From positions 1-64,000 of the forward strand of contig JBAIAA010000777.1 of assembly GCA_037893245.1 (NCBI GenBank): 64,000 nt of DNA, given 5' to 3'. The DNA comes from Crossaster papposus (Eukaryota > Echinodermata > Asteroidea > Velatida > Solasteridae). Position numbers and translations under genes: made by a program. How positions within the stretch are numbered: the stretch's first letter is position 1; each line of letters begins with the position of its first letter. This document shows, piece after piece, positions 23,435 through 33,614 of this stretch. The notes below the pieces were generated by a model. It did not search any database, was not told the DNA's origin, and worked only from the letters and a program-made list of their open reading frames with translations.

Positions 23435-23969
23435 CCCACAGACATATAAACCTATAGACCGCCAGTCGTGTGCACAAAACCGTGATTTGCAAAGTATGGG
23501 CAAAACGGCGTGTAGGCTGCACGGCATGCGCGTGTAGCTATAAAAAAGTCAAGCGCGTACAACTACGCGTCTATCATGCAACGCACTTTGCACGCGCGTT
23601 CATATAATTGTGTACACTATATTTCGTTCGACGGGCAACGCACCGCGCTTTTTTACGTTCTGTGCGCATACCGGGCAACGCGCTTGACACAAAAAAGGGC
23701 CTAAAACTTCTTTATTTTAGGGTATCAAGATTGACACTGGTTATGCTTAATCTACATGGTATATAGTATAGCCCTATGTAATTTTCTTTTAAATCGATAA
23801 ATGGCTTCATATAATTATTTGACTGGAACAGTTCGGGTGTGTACAAATTCCCTATACCGAGGGCTAAATTTGCCCATAGTTGGTATTTTAGTCGGGCGCC
23901 GCGAAATCACGAAATCATCCTGTAGTTTTGAATAGGACCTGGCGGTCTATGTGTTTATATGTCTGTGGG
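23435..23969 (+). mobile_element. CCCACAGACATATAAAC element, tandem copy 1
   Basis: Ends CCCACAGACATATAAACC and its inverse GTTTATATGTCTGTGGG, continued by TATAGACCGCCAG and CTGGCGGTCTAT. About 535 bp, no transposase. It is separated from the next copy by a TATA-like junction, suggesting insertion at TA sites or spread by tandem duplication. Confidence 0.92.
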
Positions 23970-23974
23970 TATAC

Positions 23975-24507
23975 CCCACAGACATATAAACCTATAGACC
24001 GCCAGTCGTGTGCACAAAACCGTGATTTGCAAAGTATGGGCAAAACGACGCGTAGGCTGCACGGCACGCGCGTGTAGCTATAAAAAGCCAAGCGCGTATA
24101 ATTACGCGCCTATCATGCAGCGCACTTTGCACGCGCGTTCATATAATTGTGTACACTATCTTTCGTTCGACGGGCAACGCACCGCGCGCTTTTTACGTTC
24201 TGTGCGCATACCGGGCAACGCGCTTGACACAAAAATGGGCCTAAACGTCTTTATTTGAGGGGATCAAGATTGACACTGGTTATGCTTAATCTACATGGTA
24301 TATGGTATAGCCCTATGTAATTTTTTTTTAAATCGATAAATGCTTTCATATAATTATTTCACTGGAACAGTTCGGGTGTGTACAAATTCCCTATACCGAG
24401 GGCTAAATTTGCCCATAGTTGGTATTTTAGTCGGGCGCCGCGAAATCACGAAATCATCCTGTAGTTTTGAATAGGACCTGGCGGTCTATGTGTTTATATG
24501 TCTGTGG
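23975..24507 (+). mobile_element. CCCACAGACATATAAAC element, tandem copy 2
   Basis: Same length and orientation as copy 1 with few substitutions. The open frame at 24010 (starting MHKTVICKVWAKRR) recurs in copy 3 but has no known motif and simply follows the repeat. Confidence 0.92.
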
Positions 24508-24511
24508 TATA

Positions 24512-25045
24512 CCCACAGACATATAAACCTATAGACCGCCAGTCGTGTGCACAAAACCGTGATTTGCAAAGTATGGGCAAAACGACGCGTAGGCTGGACG
24601 GCAAGCGCGTGTGGCTATAAAAAGTCAAGCGCGTACAATTACGCGTCTATCATGCAACGCACTTTGCACGCGCGTTCATATAATTGTGTACACTATATTT
24701 CGTTCGACGGGCAACGCACCGCGCTTTTTTACGTTCTGTGCGCATACCGGGCAACGCGCTTGACACAAAAATGGGCCTAAAACTTCTTTATTTTAGGGTA
24801 TCAAGATTGACACTGGTTATGCTTAATCTACATGGTATATAGTATAGCCCTATGTAATTTTCTTTTAAATCGATAAATGGCTTCATATAATTATTTGACT
24901 GGAACAGTTCGGGTGTGTACAAATTCCCTATACCGAGGGCTAAATTTGCCCATAGTTGGTATTTTAGTCGGGCGCCGCGAAATCACGAAATCATCCTGTA
25001 GTTTTGAATAGGACCTGGCGGTCTATGTGTTTATATGTCTGTGGG
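24512..25045 (+). mobile_element. CCCACAGACATATAAAC element, tandem copy 3
   Basis: Third head-to-tail copy. A 5'-truncated fourth copy lies at 36640-36993. Confidence 0.92.
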
Positions 25046-25049
25046 TATA

Positions 25050-26038
25050 CCACAGACATAAATAACCTATAGACCTATAGACCGACAGCGCCTATGGAAA
25101 TCAACCTCCAGGTCACTGACCTCTACACCTGGACGGACCATTGTCCATACTCTGCTGTGCTAACACTTGAAGTCGGCGCGAACTGGAAGTGCAACATGGC
25201 GGACCCGAGACGTCACTGCTGTGAGCCAATGAAATGTCCAGGTGTGGAGGTCAGCGGATTTATTCTGTACATTTTGTATTTTTTAACATTACGTAATACG
25301 TATCGTACCAACACCTGGACATTTCATTGGCTCACAGAGTCACGTCGTGGGTCCGCCATGTTGCACTTCTCCGCATGCCGACTTCAAAATGAAACAATGA
25401 TGATCTGTCCATGTATAGAGGTCAGTGCTCCAGGTACACTGACCTCTATACATGGACAGATCATCCATTGTTTCATTTTGAAGTCGGCATGCAGAGAAGT
25501 GCAACATGGCGGACCCACAAAAGTCACTCTGTGAGCCAATGAAATGTCCAGGTGTAGAGTTCAGTTGGTTGGTAAATCCACTGACCTCTACAACTGGACA
25601 TTTCATTGGCTCACAGCAGTGACGCCATGTTGCACTTCCAGTTCGCGCCGACTTCAAGTGTTAGCACAGCAGAATATGGACAATGATCCGTCCAGGTGTT
25701 GAGGTCAGTGTCCAGGTACCGTAATTTCGACGGCGCCTGACTAAGTATGAAATCGTGGGCGGAAGTGATTGACAAATGTGCACGAATCTATGGACTAACT
25801 TCGGGAGGACGGATACAAATTGGTAATTTCGGTTGAAAACGCAGCCGATGTCGACTAAAAATACTTTCAGCTGTTAACTATATAAATGCTGCATAGTTCT
25901 AAAAAAAAATAAAAAATTGTCAAAAATAATGAGTTCTTACAGAAAATAAACAATTTGCCCACGATTCGCGCGTGGCTTTCATGAAATTTCACTCTGGCGC
26001 CCCCTGCTGTCCGTCTATAGGTTATTTATGTCTGTGGG
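25050..26038. mobile_element. Related ~990-bp TIR element enclosing a nested foldback
   Basis: Ends CCACAGACATAAATAACC and the inverse GGTTATTTATGTCTGTGG are variants of the neighbouring elements' ends. The left end has a 10-bp duplication (CTATAGACCTATAGACC). The interior holds the four-arm foldback at 25107-25717 and then about 280 bp of unique AT-rich sequence. There is no transposase. Confidence 0.85.
25107..25717. repeat. Four-arm nested inverted repeat (cruciform)
   Basis: Four units of about 120-150 bp, at roughly 25115-25256, 25307-25427, 25437-25563 and 25579-25711. Each is bounded by CTGACCTCTACACCTGGAC-like ends and contains GTGCAACATGGCGGACC or its inverse. Units alternate in direction, so unit 1 pairs with unit 4 and unit 2 with unit 3. 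Paired arms share most bases, including CATTTCATTGGCTCACAG. Confidence 0.93.
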
Positions 26039-26043
26039 GTATA

Positions 26044-26096
26044 CCCACAGACATAAATAACCTATAGACGGACAGCAGGGGTTTATATGTCTGTGG
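26044..26096. mobile_element. 53-bp end-to-end deletion derivative of the same family
   Basis: CCCACAGACATAAATAACC followed almost at once by GTTTATATGTCTGTGG. Only the two termini remain. It also carries the GACGGACAGCAGGGG word seen at the right end of the preceding element. Confidence 0.8.
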
Positions 26097-27800
26097 CCGT
26101 AGACCACGCGCGCAACGACCACGCTTACTCACATCGGCCTAATAATCTCTCGAAAAATTCTAAACAGAATTGTGTCGAATTGCATGCGATTATGCGAGTT
26201 AGCCAAGACGACCTATTCGAAGGTCATGGCTAACCCCTTAAAATTAAAAAATGTTTCATATTGTTAATTTTGGCAAATTTTTTAAATAAAAATGCAAGGT
26301 CATAACCCCTTACAATCGTTTTTTTCTTTAAAAAAGTACATTTTTGGTCAATTTAAATAAAAAATTAAAGTAAACAAAGAAATTGGCAAGGCGGGACTCG
26401 AACCTGCGACCTCCAGAATTCTGGTCCGGCGCTCTACCAACTGCGGAGCTATCTTGCCCTATATTTGTGGTTTCCCAAATTGATATCTTTGTTCGAGGGC
26501 ATTAGTCAGAAGTCATAAATACCAGAATGCCGTGTAGCCAGGGATCACACCTAATTTTACGATACAACCTTGGAAGTGACATTGTGGGGATCACTCATTG
26601 AGGATACGACTTTTTATCTAATAATACACAACTAAACCATAAGGGAAACTGAATTTGCATATTTTTTAATATGCATATTTACATCGTTTCTCTTGTGGTT
26701 TATTTGTACATTGATTTTACTTTTTTTTCTTCTAGACGACAAGCCAGATGAAATAAACAAGGGGGGACTGGTACAATCTTTAATCCATGTAAGCTTTTTA
26801 TAAGGTCAAATAAAGAATATATCGTTTCTCATCCTCATGTGGATCAATTATTTGCTGCGACAAAGGTTTTTAAACAAATAAAAATTGTCAAAAATCTTCA
26901 CATCAGCACTTTTCTACTAATCCTACCAATTCGGAGGGGTGGGGTTAGGGGAGGGGCGGAGGTGTGGGGTTAGGGGAGGGGCGGAGGGTTGAGGAGAGAT
27001 GGGGGAGAGAGTTTTAGAGAGTTTTTTTGACGTGAGTCAGGACCTTGGAATAAGACGGGATTGACAGGGAACGAACACAAAATTTAGTTTGTTTCAGTTG
27101 GATGATCAGATCACAGACAATCTCTTTTGTGTCCTTATAATTGTACTCGGGCGTGTCTTTCCTCAGGTGATCTTATGTGTTCCCACTCGCCCGATTATCT
27201 GTCCAATGAATTCACTAATGCGTTTCACTATACATGTGTATATACATTACAGGCTACAGACGACAGTTCAGGTCTCACACTTTGGGCCGAGTGCCAAACG
27301 ATTAATGCAATGGTTCACGGAGACCATTCTACTTCAATTAACACAGATGCACTATTCGACAAGTTTAAAGAATATGTCGACAATAAGTTTAACAACAGTT
27401 CTAATCAAAAATCGGTCGAGTAAAGACTAAAAGAGATCAAAAACAAGCTTGCGGCCAAAGATTTAAACAGACTAGGAAACTCGGCACAGTACGAATTTTG
27501 TGGCCAACTTGAAATATATTTAGGCAAAATCAAAGTTTCTATGTTTCAGACAGGGAACACGGACAGCCATCGAGGCAATAAGACTCAATAAAAGACAGAA
27601 AACAAAAAATCCGCATCACAGACAACAACAAAGCCGGCTGGGGTACCGTCCAGCACATGGAAAAGGACGGTCTTGATGACCTATCGGCGGACCAAAGGAA
27701 AAGAGTCCAAGCAGCTGATGAGGAAGCAGCACCCTGAAGGATTTCGAGTCTAGGAAGAGGGCAAGGATTTCACAAAATGATGCTGTTTAGCGATTACTTC
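26096..27800 (+). repeat. Long dispersed repeat, copy A, with gene-like exons
   Basis: Collinear with 52898-54922. It contains a tRNA-like unit, a mini-exon near 26737-26789 flanked by CTTCTAG and GTAAGC, and G-rich 29-bp repeats (26930-27010). An open region at about 27150-27770 includes LFDKFKEYVDNKFNN, a TAA, RLKEIKNKLAAKDLN and, after a frame change, ITDNNKAGWGTVQ. The last motif reminds me of the acidic/basic linker found in proteins beside DIRS/Ngaro-type tyrosine-recombinase elements, but I see no recombinase or reverse transcriptase, so the class is unresolved. Both copies share the in-frame TAA after NQK.VE. Confidence 0.7.
26384..26459 (-). repeat. tRNA-derived repeat, copy 2 (foldable)
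   Basis: On the minus strand: GGGCAAG, a GCTC...GAGC D arm, CCGGA-CCAGAAT-TCTGG anticodon arm (loop would give anticodon AGA), GCAGG-TTCGAGT-CCCGC T arm, CTTGCCA. A box and B box are intact. AGA would call for a serine tRNA, which should have a long variable arm; this has five bases. The shared flanks in three loci mark it as repeat-borne. Confidence 0.75.
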
Positions 27801-28002
27801 CTGCTGACCGTAGTCTTTTTCGAGGTAAAGCATTTCTTTCAGACCTGTTCTTTGTCAATGTTCATTGTAGCCGCAATGTGACGGCCCCTTTTCCCATGCT
27901 TTTTCAATAAAACATCTGACATTCAAAAAAATTGTGTTTAATTTTCTTTCATTCTGTAAGTTTCATCCATTAGTAATAAACTGTTTTTATGCGACAAAAT
28001 CA

Positions 28003-28260
28003 TTTTGGCTAGGGGAATATTTTTTTAGATGGGATTATAAGGTAGATGAACCATCATGGTAGACGAATTGCTTGGTTAATAGGATAATTTTTATAAAGAA
28101 AAAGATGGAGGGGACGGACCATTTTGGCTAGGGGGATATTTCTTAGAGGGGATTATAAGGTAGATGAACCATCTTGGTAGACAAATCTTCTGGTTTAAGG
28201 GGATAATGTTTGAAAGGAAAAATAAAGAGAACAGGACATTTCGGTTAGGGGAATTTTTTA
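28003..28260 (+). repeat. Tandem ~120-bp repeat, about two units
   Basis: CATTTTGGCTAGGGG, GGGATTATAAGGTAGATGAA and CCATCTTGGTAGAC recur with a spacing near 120 bp; a third unit starts and breaks off. Confidence 0.8.
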
Positions 28261-29340
28261 GAAATAATTTATTAAAGAAATTTAATATGTACATGTACCG
28301 GTATCTTTTATATTAAAAAAAATGACAAAGGTCACTATAACAGTGTAAAACTTTAAAATTAAAAATGGGTGGTATTAATATACTATTTAGGATAACTGAT
28401 GATAAACAATAAAGTATACAGAAGTAATTAGTAATGGGATGCAATGAGTTATTTTTTGTGTGTCCTAAATAACGACTATCTATTACTTTTCTGCGTTTGG
28501 ATCGTAGTACTCTGATGAATGATTATGTACAAGTTAAATGTGTTCTCAACAATTAAATTTAAAGCTTTAACATATACGTGTCCATGTATGATCAATATCT
28601 TCTGTTGACTATTAATTAACATATAGCTTCAGCAGTCTGATGGATTTGTGTCTTTCAATTCTAGGGTTATTGTTTTATAGATTCTATTAAAATGAATAAA
28701 GTACATAAACATAGATACGGATATACAGAATACGAATATAGGATTTAAAACTGGTTAGTGTCCTTACAAATTGTTTAAAGGAAAAATATATATATATATA
28801 TTTTAATTAGTGGAATGCGGCTTAATGAGTGCAGATCTGTTTCTGGAGAAAGCAAAGATGTCAAATTGGAGTGGCGCCTATATCTAGAGGTATTATTATT
28901 AACACTGTTAGTCGTCGTAAAGTTCTAAAAGGAACAGAGAAACATTGACTATCATTGTATGAAGGCTAGCCCTCTTACAGTTTAAATGTTTTGCAAAAAG
29001 TCAAATGTTAGCCAATTAAAAACAAAAATGCAACACTAAACCCTTACAATGTTACCTCTATTTCCAATATACCGGACTTGTGCCAACCAGTAGTATTAGG
29101 TTTGTAAAAACCTCAATCACACTTAATAATAAAAAGATACACACAATAATTCAGTTTCATGAAAAGTTCTTTAATTGTCAAAATTTCTTGTGCATACAAT
29201 AATTTACAATCGAAACCAAATAAAAATAAAAAATCAGCTCAATGGCTGAATGCTTATCCATCGTACAGTGTTATATAAAGGTATACAATACAAATACATG
29301 TAAAACAAATATGACAAAATTGCACATCAGTTTGTAGTCT
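28261..29340. other. No gene recognised
   Basis: Very AT-rich sequence with a short TA run (about 28787-28802). No supported exon or RNA. Confidence 0.4.
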
Positions 29341-30149
29341 TAGTTGCAAGACGTCTAATCGCGGTATCGTAGGCTGACCTTCAAATAGGACGTCTTGGCT
29401 AACCAACAATCGCTCGGAGTGTTGTGGCCGAGCGGTTAAGAACCCGGTTTTCTGTTCCGCAGAGCGTGGGTTCGAATCTCGGTCTCGACACCTGTGTCCT
29501 TAAGCAAGGCACTGAAACCACTATTGCTTCGTCTTTCGGATGAGACGTAAAGCTGTAGGTCCCGTGTATTGTATAATAATAATCATTATAATGCACGTAA
29601 AAGAACCCAGTAACACTTATCGCTAAGAGAAGGGGTTCGCCCCGGTGTTCCTGGCTCAATTGGGAAAAATAAATAAAAATATATATAAAATCACTTTCTA
29701 TCTCAGGCTGTGCTCCGTAGTCATATATGAGTCGATGTGGCCGGCTGCCAGAGGCGCCTTATTACGTGCCAGCGGCTCGACTACGTTGTAGCCGCGTCCT
29801 TCGCAATTCAAATTGTATAACTGCTGGGCCCCTCTGAAAAACAGTGTTTCACTGAGAGGTTACCCCAGGGTAAATAATAAATAAATAAATAAAATTCTAA
29901 AAGCATAATTGTGTTGCATTTGCATGCGCGTGTGACGTTGCGTGCATAATTATGTGACGTAACAGAAACTTGACCATGTTAAGTCACGCGATTGTACACG
30001 CGACGTCACACGCGCATGCGAATTTTTCGAGCGATTATGTTAGTTAGCCAAGACGTTCTATTTGAAGGTCATGACGTGGCCACGTTAGACTTTAAAGGAC
30101 GCCAGTGGCCTACGGGCGCTGCATACCGCGATTTGGACGTCTTGCAACC
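29341..30149. mobile_element. TIR element with a SINE inserted in it
   Basis: GGTTGCAAGACGTC-like ends and the internal word TAGCCAAGACGTCCTATTTG occur in inverse at both sides (29341-29402 and 30042-30150). The left arm is shortened. The word TTAGCCAAGACGACCTATTT also occurs at 26201 and 53003, linking this family to the left ends of repeats A and B. Confidence 0.65.
29418..29895 (+). mobile_element. tRNA-derived SINE with A-rich tetranucleotide tail
   Basis: Head GTGGCCGAGCGGTTAAGAAC (A box) and GGTTCGAATCTCGG (B box) resembles a Leu/Ser-type tRNA. The body CAAGGCACTGAAACCACTAT, GTCTTTCGGATGAGACG and CACGTAAAAGAACCCAGT is a widely shared invertebrate SINE core. A second domain ends CTGAGAGGTTACCCCAGGG and the tail is AATAAATAAATAAATA. 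Confidence 0.9.
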
Positions 30150-32168
30150 AAGACGTCCAGTTTGCAATCTTTGGCTCTTAAAAAACAACAATGTAGGTGT
30201 AACGTACGCCTGAAAATGCGAAGCGAAACAAAAAAGTTCTCGGGCCGTTTGTCACCCTTCCCAGGGCAAATGTGCAACTCGGAAAGAAACAAGACAAGAC
30301 ACATCCAATTAGATTCTGAACAATTAATTTAATTATAAATTAAACAGTTATGATCAAATGTTTAAGACCCCTAACAAAACCAATTAATATATAAATACAC
30401 GAGTACAAAATGTACTGTCGATGCACACCAATTTCGATGTACACTAAGGTCTCGTCAGACCATTTCCATGCTTCGAAATCACACCCTTAAATCTGAGTGA
30501 CTTCAGATTTGTTTTCACTGAAGTGAAATGCTTCAATCAAAATCACAATTAGCACAAATCAGTGAATATTCTTAAAATCGTCTTAATTCCACAATTCACT
30601 AGTTAACACTAGTTACCCAAATCTTGGTTCCTAAACAAACCTTACGATTGAACCATTATGTCTGGATTTCATAATACAAATGCAATTACATAATTTAAGT
30701 GGGCCCACCATTGTTTGCGCATTGTTGCTACCGGTATGACAAGTGTCCTGACGCTGGGTCTTGGTCACTTGGTGGAGGTCCTGCCGTCTGTGATCGGCGC
30801 TCTCCGGCACACGTACTTGGGTCCCAAAGGCTCTCCAGAGATCCACTCGGGCATCGTCTTCATCAGCCGGCCATGAACCAACAGCTCCGGTCAACGGGCG
30901 TTTAGAGGCTGCTGGTCCGTACGACTAGCACACATGTGGTCACTCACTAACCCAACTGTCGTCTACGGCCAAAATCCTGGCCCACGAGCCATCTGAAATT
31001 GGTTACACAATACACCTCTAATGTCCCCAAATCGTCACTTCACAAGTTACAAGGAAAACAAACTATTTCAATAATTATATTGAAGTGAACAATAAAACCA
31101 GTACATGAATCGATTAATCAGCAACAATTTAGAATTATCAATGGCTTCCATTCCAAATTCAAATGTTGACGTTAACGGTCAAAATGTCACCCTTAAATCT
31201 TACGACATTTCATAAATATTAAAATTGTAAGATTTCTATGCAGTATAGGGCCTAACAAATATAAAGTATTCCATACAATAATTGTGTTAATACTCACGGT
31301 AAAAACAGAGGCAAACCGTGCCCTCAAAATACAATTTTCGCAGCAGCCGAAACCTGACGGTTGGTCTCGCAACCGCTCAAGCAGATTTGAAATATCTCCC
31401 GTTAAGCAACGCGCCCGTTTTACGATTTGCTATTCACAACCATTACGACACTCGTCCGTTCACTCACGCGTATACCATGGCTCAACAAACAACAAGGATA
31501 CGGTATGTGCGTATGGTTTATTCGAGCGTAAAACAATTACAAAGCACACTTCCTTCGGTCTAAAAAGCGGACCGAATATATACAAACTTACCAAATGACA
31601 TTTCATGAATAAATACAATGGGAATAAACAAATTATTTACAACGTGACATCAGGCCTGACAGTAGGTAATTTTCAACGATCAGTCATTTGAATGATCGTT
31701 GACAATTACCTATATTGGTTTTTCTTTTTTCTCCTAGACGACAAACCGGATCTTTAATATGTAAGCTTTTTATAAGGCCAAATCATGAATATATCGTTTC
31801 TCATCCTCGTGTGGATCAATTTTTGGCTCCAACAAAAGTTGTAAAATAAATAAAATCTGAGTCATATTCACATCGGCACTTTTCTACCAATCCTAATTCT
31901 TCTTCTTTTGTAGAGTTAGTGGAGTCTAATTATTATCATAATGACACGACCCTATAAACCAAAAATCATCTGGACTAGAAACTAGTTTTGTTTTTTATCT
32001 GGCCTAATCATTCGCTAGGTTATTTTTGAAATGAATGTAAATGTTCCTGTGTGCTTTAAACACCATTTGAGTACTTAACTCTTCTAGCTTATAAGTCCGG
32101 AGGATTTAGAGTTCTTGGGTGGGGGAGTGTTATTCCTAGCACCAGTGAGTGGTTAAGCATACTGCCCC
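30150..32168. other. No intact gene; copy C fragment of the long repeat
   Basis: A GC-richer block at about 30690-30905 has open frames on both strands and may be a decayed exon, but I cannot name it. A near-perfect hairpin (AGGTAATTTTCAACGATCA and inverse) lies at 31661-31711. At 31728-31900 is a third copy of the repeat A/B mini-exon region, with the exon reduced to ACGACAAACCGGATCTTTAA before GTAAGC. Confidence 0.45.
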
Positions 32169-32350
32169 AGTAAGGTGTAGCAGGGGGAGGGGGTGTACCT
32201 GCATCACCGGGCCCTTTCAATTCGTAAGGAAGGGTCCCATAGACTAACGAGTAGTCTGAAGTCGACCACCATTTATCTCGTCGCTTGGCGTGTAAAATAC
32301 AAGGCTGGGTCTACCTGCTGATTGAAACATCGTCGTAATATTCGTCAATA
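32169..32350 (+). repeat. 5' flank of the LINE insertion, duplicated at 63393
   Basis: GGGCCCTTTCAATTCGT, GAAGTCGACCACCATTTA and CATCGTCGTAATATTCGTCA match 63393-63559 with few changes. The match stops exactly where the LINE begins. Confidence 0.88.
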
Positions 32351-32505
32351 TTCGTCATTTTTTGTAGTACACAATGAGGTCGTAGCTGTCAGACGTGTCT
32401 TTCAGATCGCTCCCCCAATTTTTGTTTTACATTTATTCTGTCAGTGCTCGACGGTACTCGTTTATTTTTGTCTGCGATAATTAAGATAATTACTTCATCG
32501 ATAGA

Positions 32506-33363
32506 ATGGCAGAACCTACAGAGCCCAACAAGACAAGAGCGGCCGGAGAAATAAGGACTCGACAAACCAGACGAACTTGAGTGATTCAAACCAAGATGGT
32601 TGCCGTGCGTGTTCCTGTCGCGATTCTATCAGCGAGGTACACATTTAACTTGATAGAATCCTTGAGACCCTCGCTACCTTGGAATCAAGATTGTCTGGCC
32701 TGGAGACTAAACTCAGCACAGTGAGTAGTACCGTCTCAAATCATGGCCATGATATCGAGGATCTCAAGACCAGCCTAAATATGAGGGATGAGCGAGTGAG
32801 TTCATTGACTCCCCAGATCAACAACCAAGCAGCCTCGAATTGTAATCTCATCGGCAAACTTTAAAACCAAGTTGTTAAACGTTAATATACATGGAATTCC
32901 AGAGGGATCCGAAGGAACTCAAACCTGCGAGGAATTTCTTTCTAGCTTCTTCGTAGATCACATGAAGCTTGAAGGCGGAGACGAAATCGAGATAGAGCGG
33001 GCTCACCGCACTCCTGGTCGGCAAGCAGCCAACACCCCCGGCAGTGGCAACCCTCGGCCCCGTCCCATCCATTGCAAGTTATTACGGTCAGTTGATGGGC
33101 AGTTCATTCTGAAGCAAGCTTCAAGATCTCTTAAGAATCACCCATTCAAGGAATCAAACATATTTATTTCTGATGATGTGACGAGCTATATCAGAAATAA
33201 CCGTAAACAACTACGGAAAAAACATCTTCCAGGCATTAGACGCGACGAGCGAGTAAGCTACGCCTATATCCTGTGTACCACCCCTGCCTCGATCGCCTAC
33301 AAGCACCATAGCGGACCATTCAAGTCGTTTCGCCTGGGAGATGAAGCACCCAAATTCCGTTGA
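32506..33363 (+). pseudogene. LINE ORF1 protein (coiled coil and RRM-like), frameshifted
   Basis: The chain starts MAEPTEPNKTRAAGE and changes frame at about 32550. A second coding block (MESRLSGLETKLSTVSSTVS and VSSLTPQINN, heptad-like) follows a stop near 32648. A third frame holds LNVNIHGIPEGSEG, EIERAHRTPG, RPIHCKLLRSVD and FISDDVTSYIRNNRKQL. These match the RRM and C-terminal parts of L1-ORF1p-like nucleic-acid chaperones that package LINE RNA. At least three lesions make it non-functional. Confidence 0.8.
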
Positions 33364-33614
33364 TAAGGCCAAAAAGAAAAAAAAATGTTTAGCGTCATGC
33401 TTTTTTTTTTAAAGAAAGGAGGAGGCCCCTTTTCTTTTCTTTTTTTTTTCTTTCTTTTTTCAAAATGGCTGCCCGACACATTTTAATTCAAGTGATGTAG
33501 TGAACATGTCACGACCTCTCTTCCAATTTAAAATTAAAACATGGTTTACCCACGATTAAAAATCAAAATTCACGTGGGTCGATCATGTCGATCCTTCCTA
33601 TTAGAAAATTATAA

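Noticed and set aside
24010-24780. Repeated 77-82-codon frames (MHKTVICKVWAKRR...)
   Set aside because: They recur only because the 535-bp element is tandemly repeated; frames are not extended or conserved beyond the repeat.
25094-25657. Open frames on both strands through the cruciform
   Set aside because: They mirror each other because the arms are inverted repeats; this is not coding evidence.
26384-26459. Functional tRNA gene
   Set aside because: Shared flanks in three loci and a type I body with a serine anticodon point to a repeat; kept as a tRNA-derived repeat.
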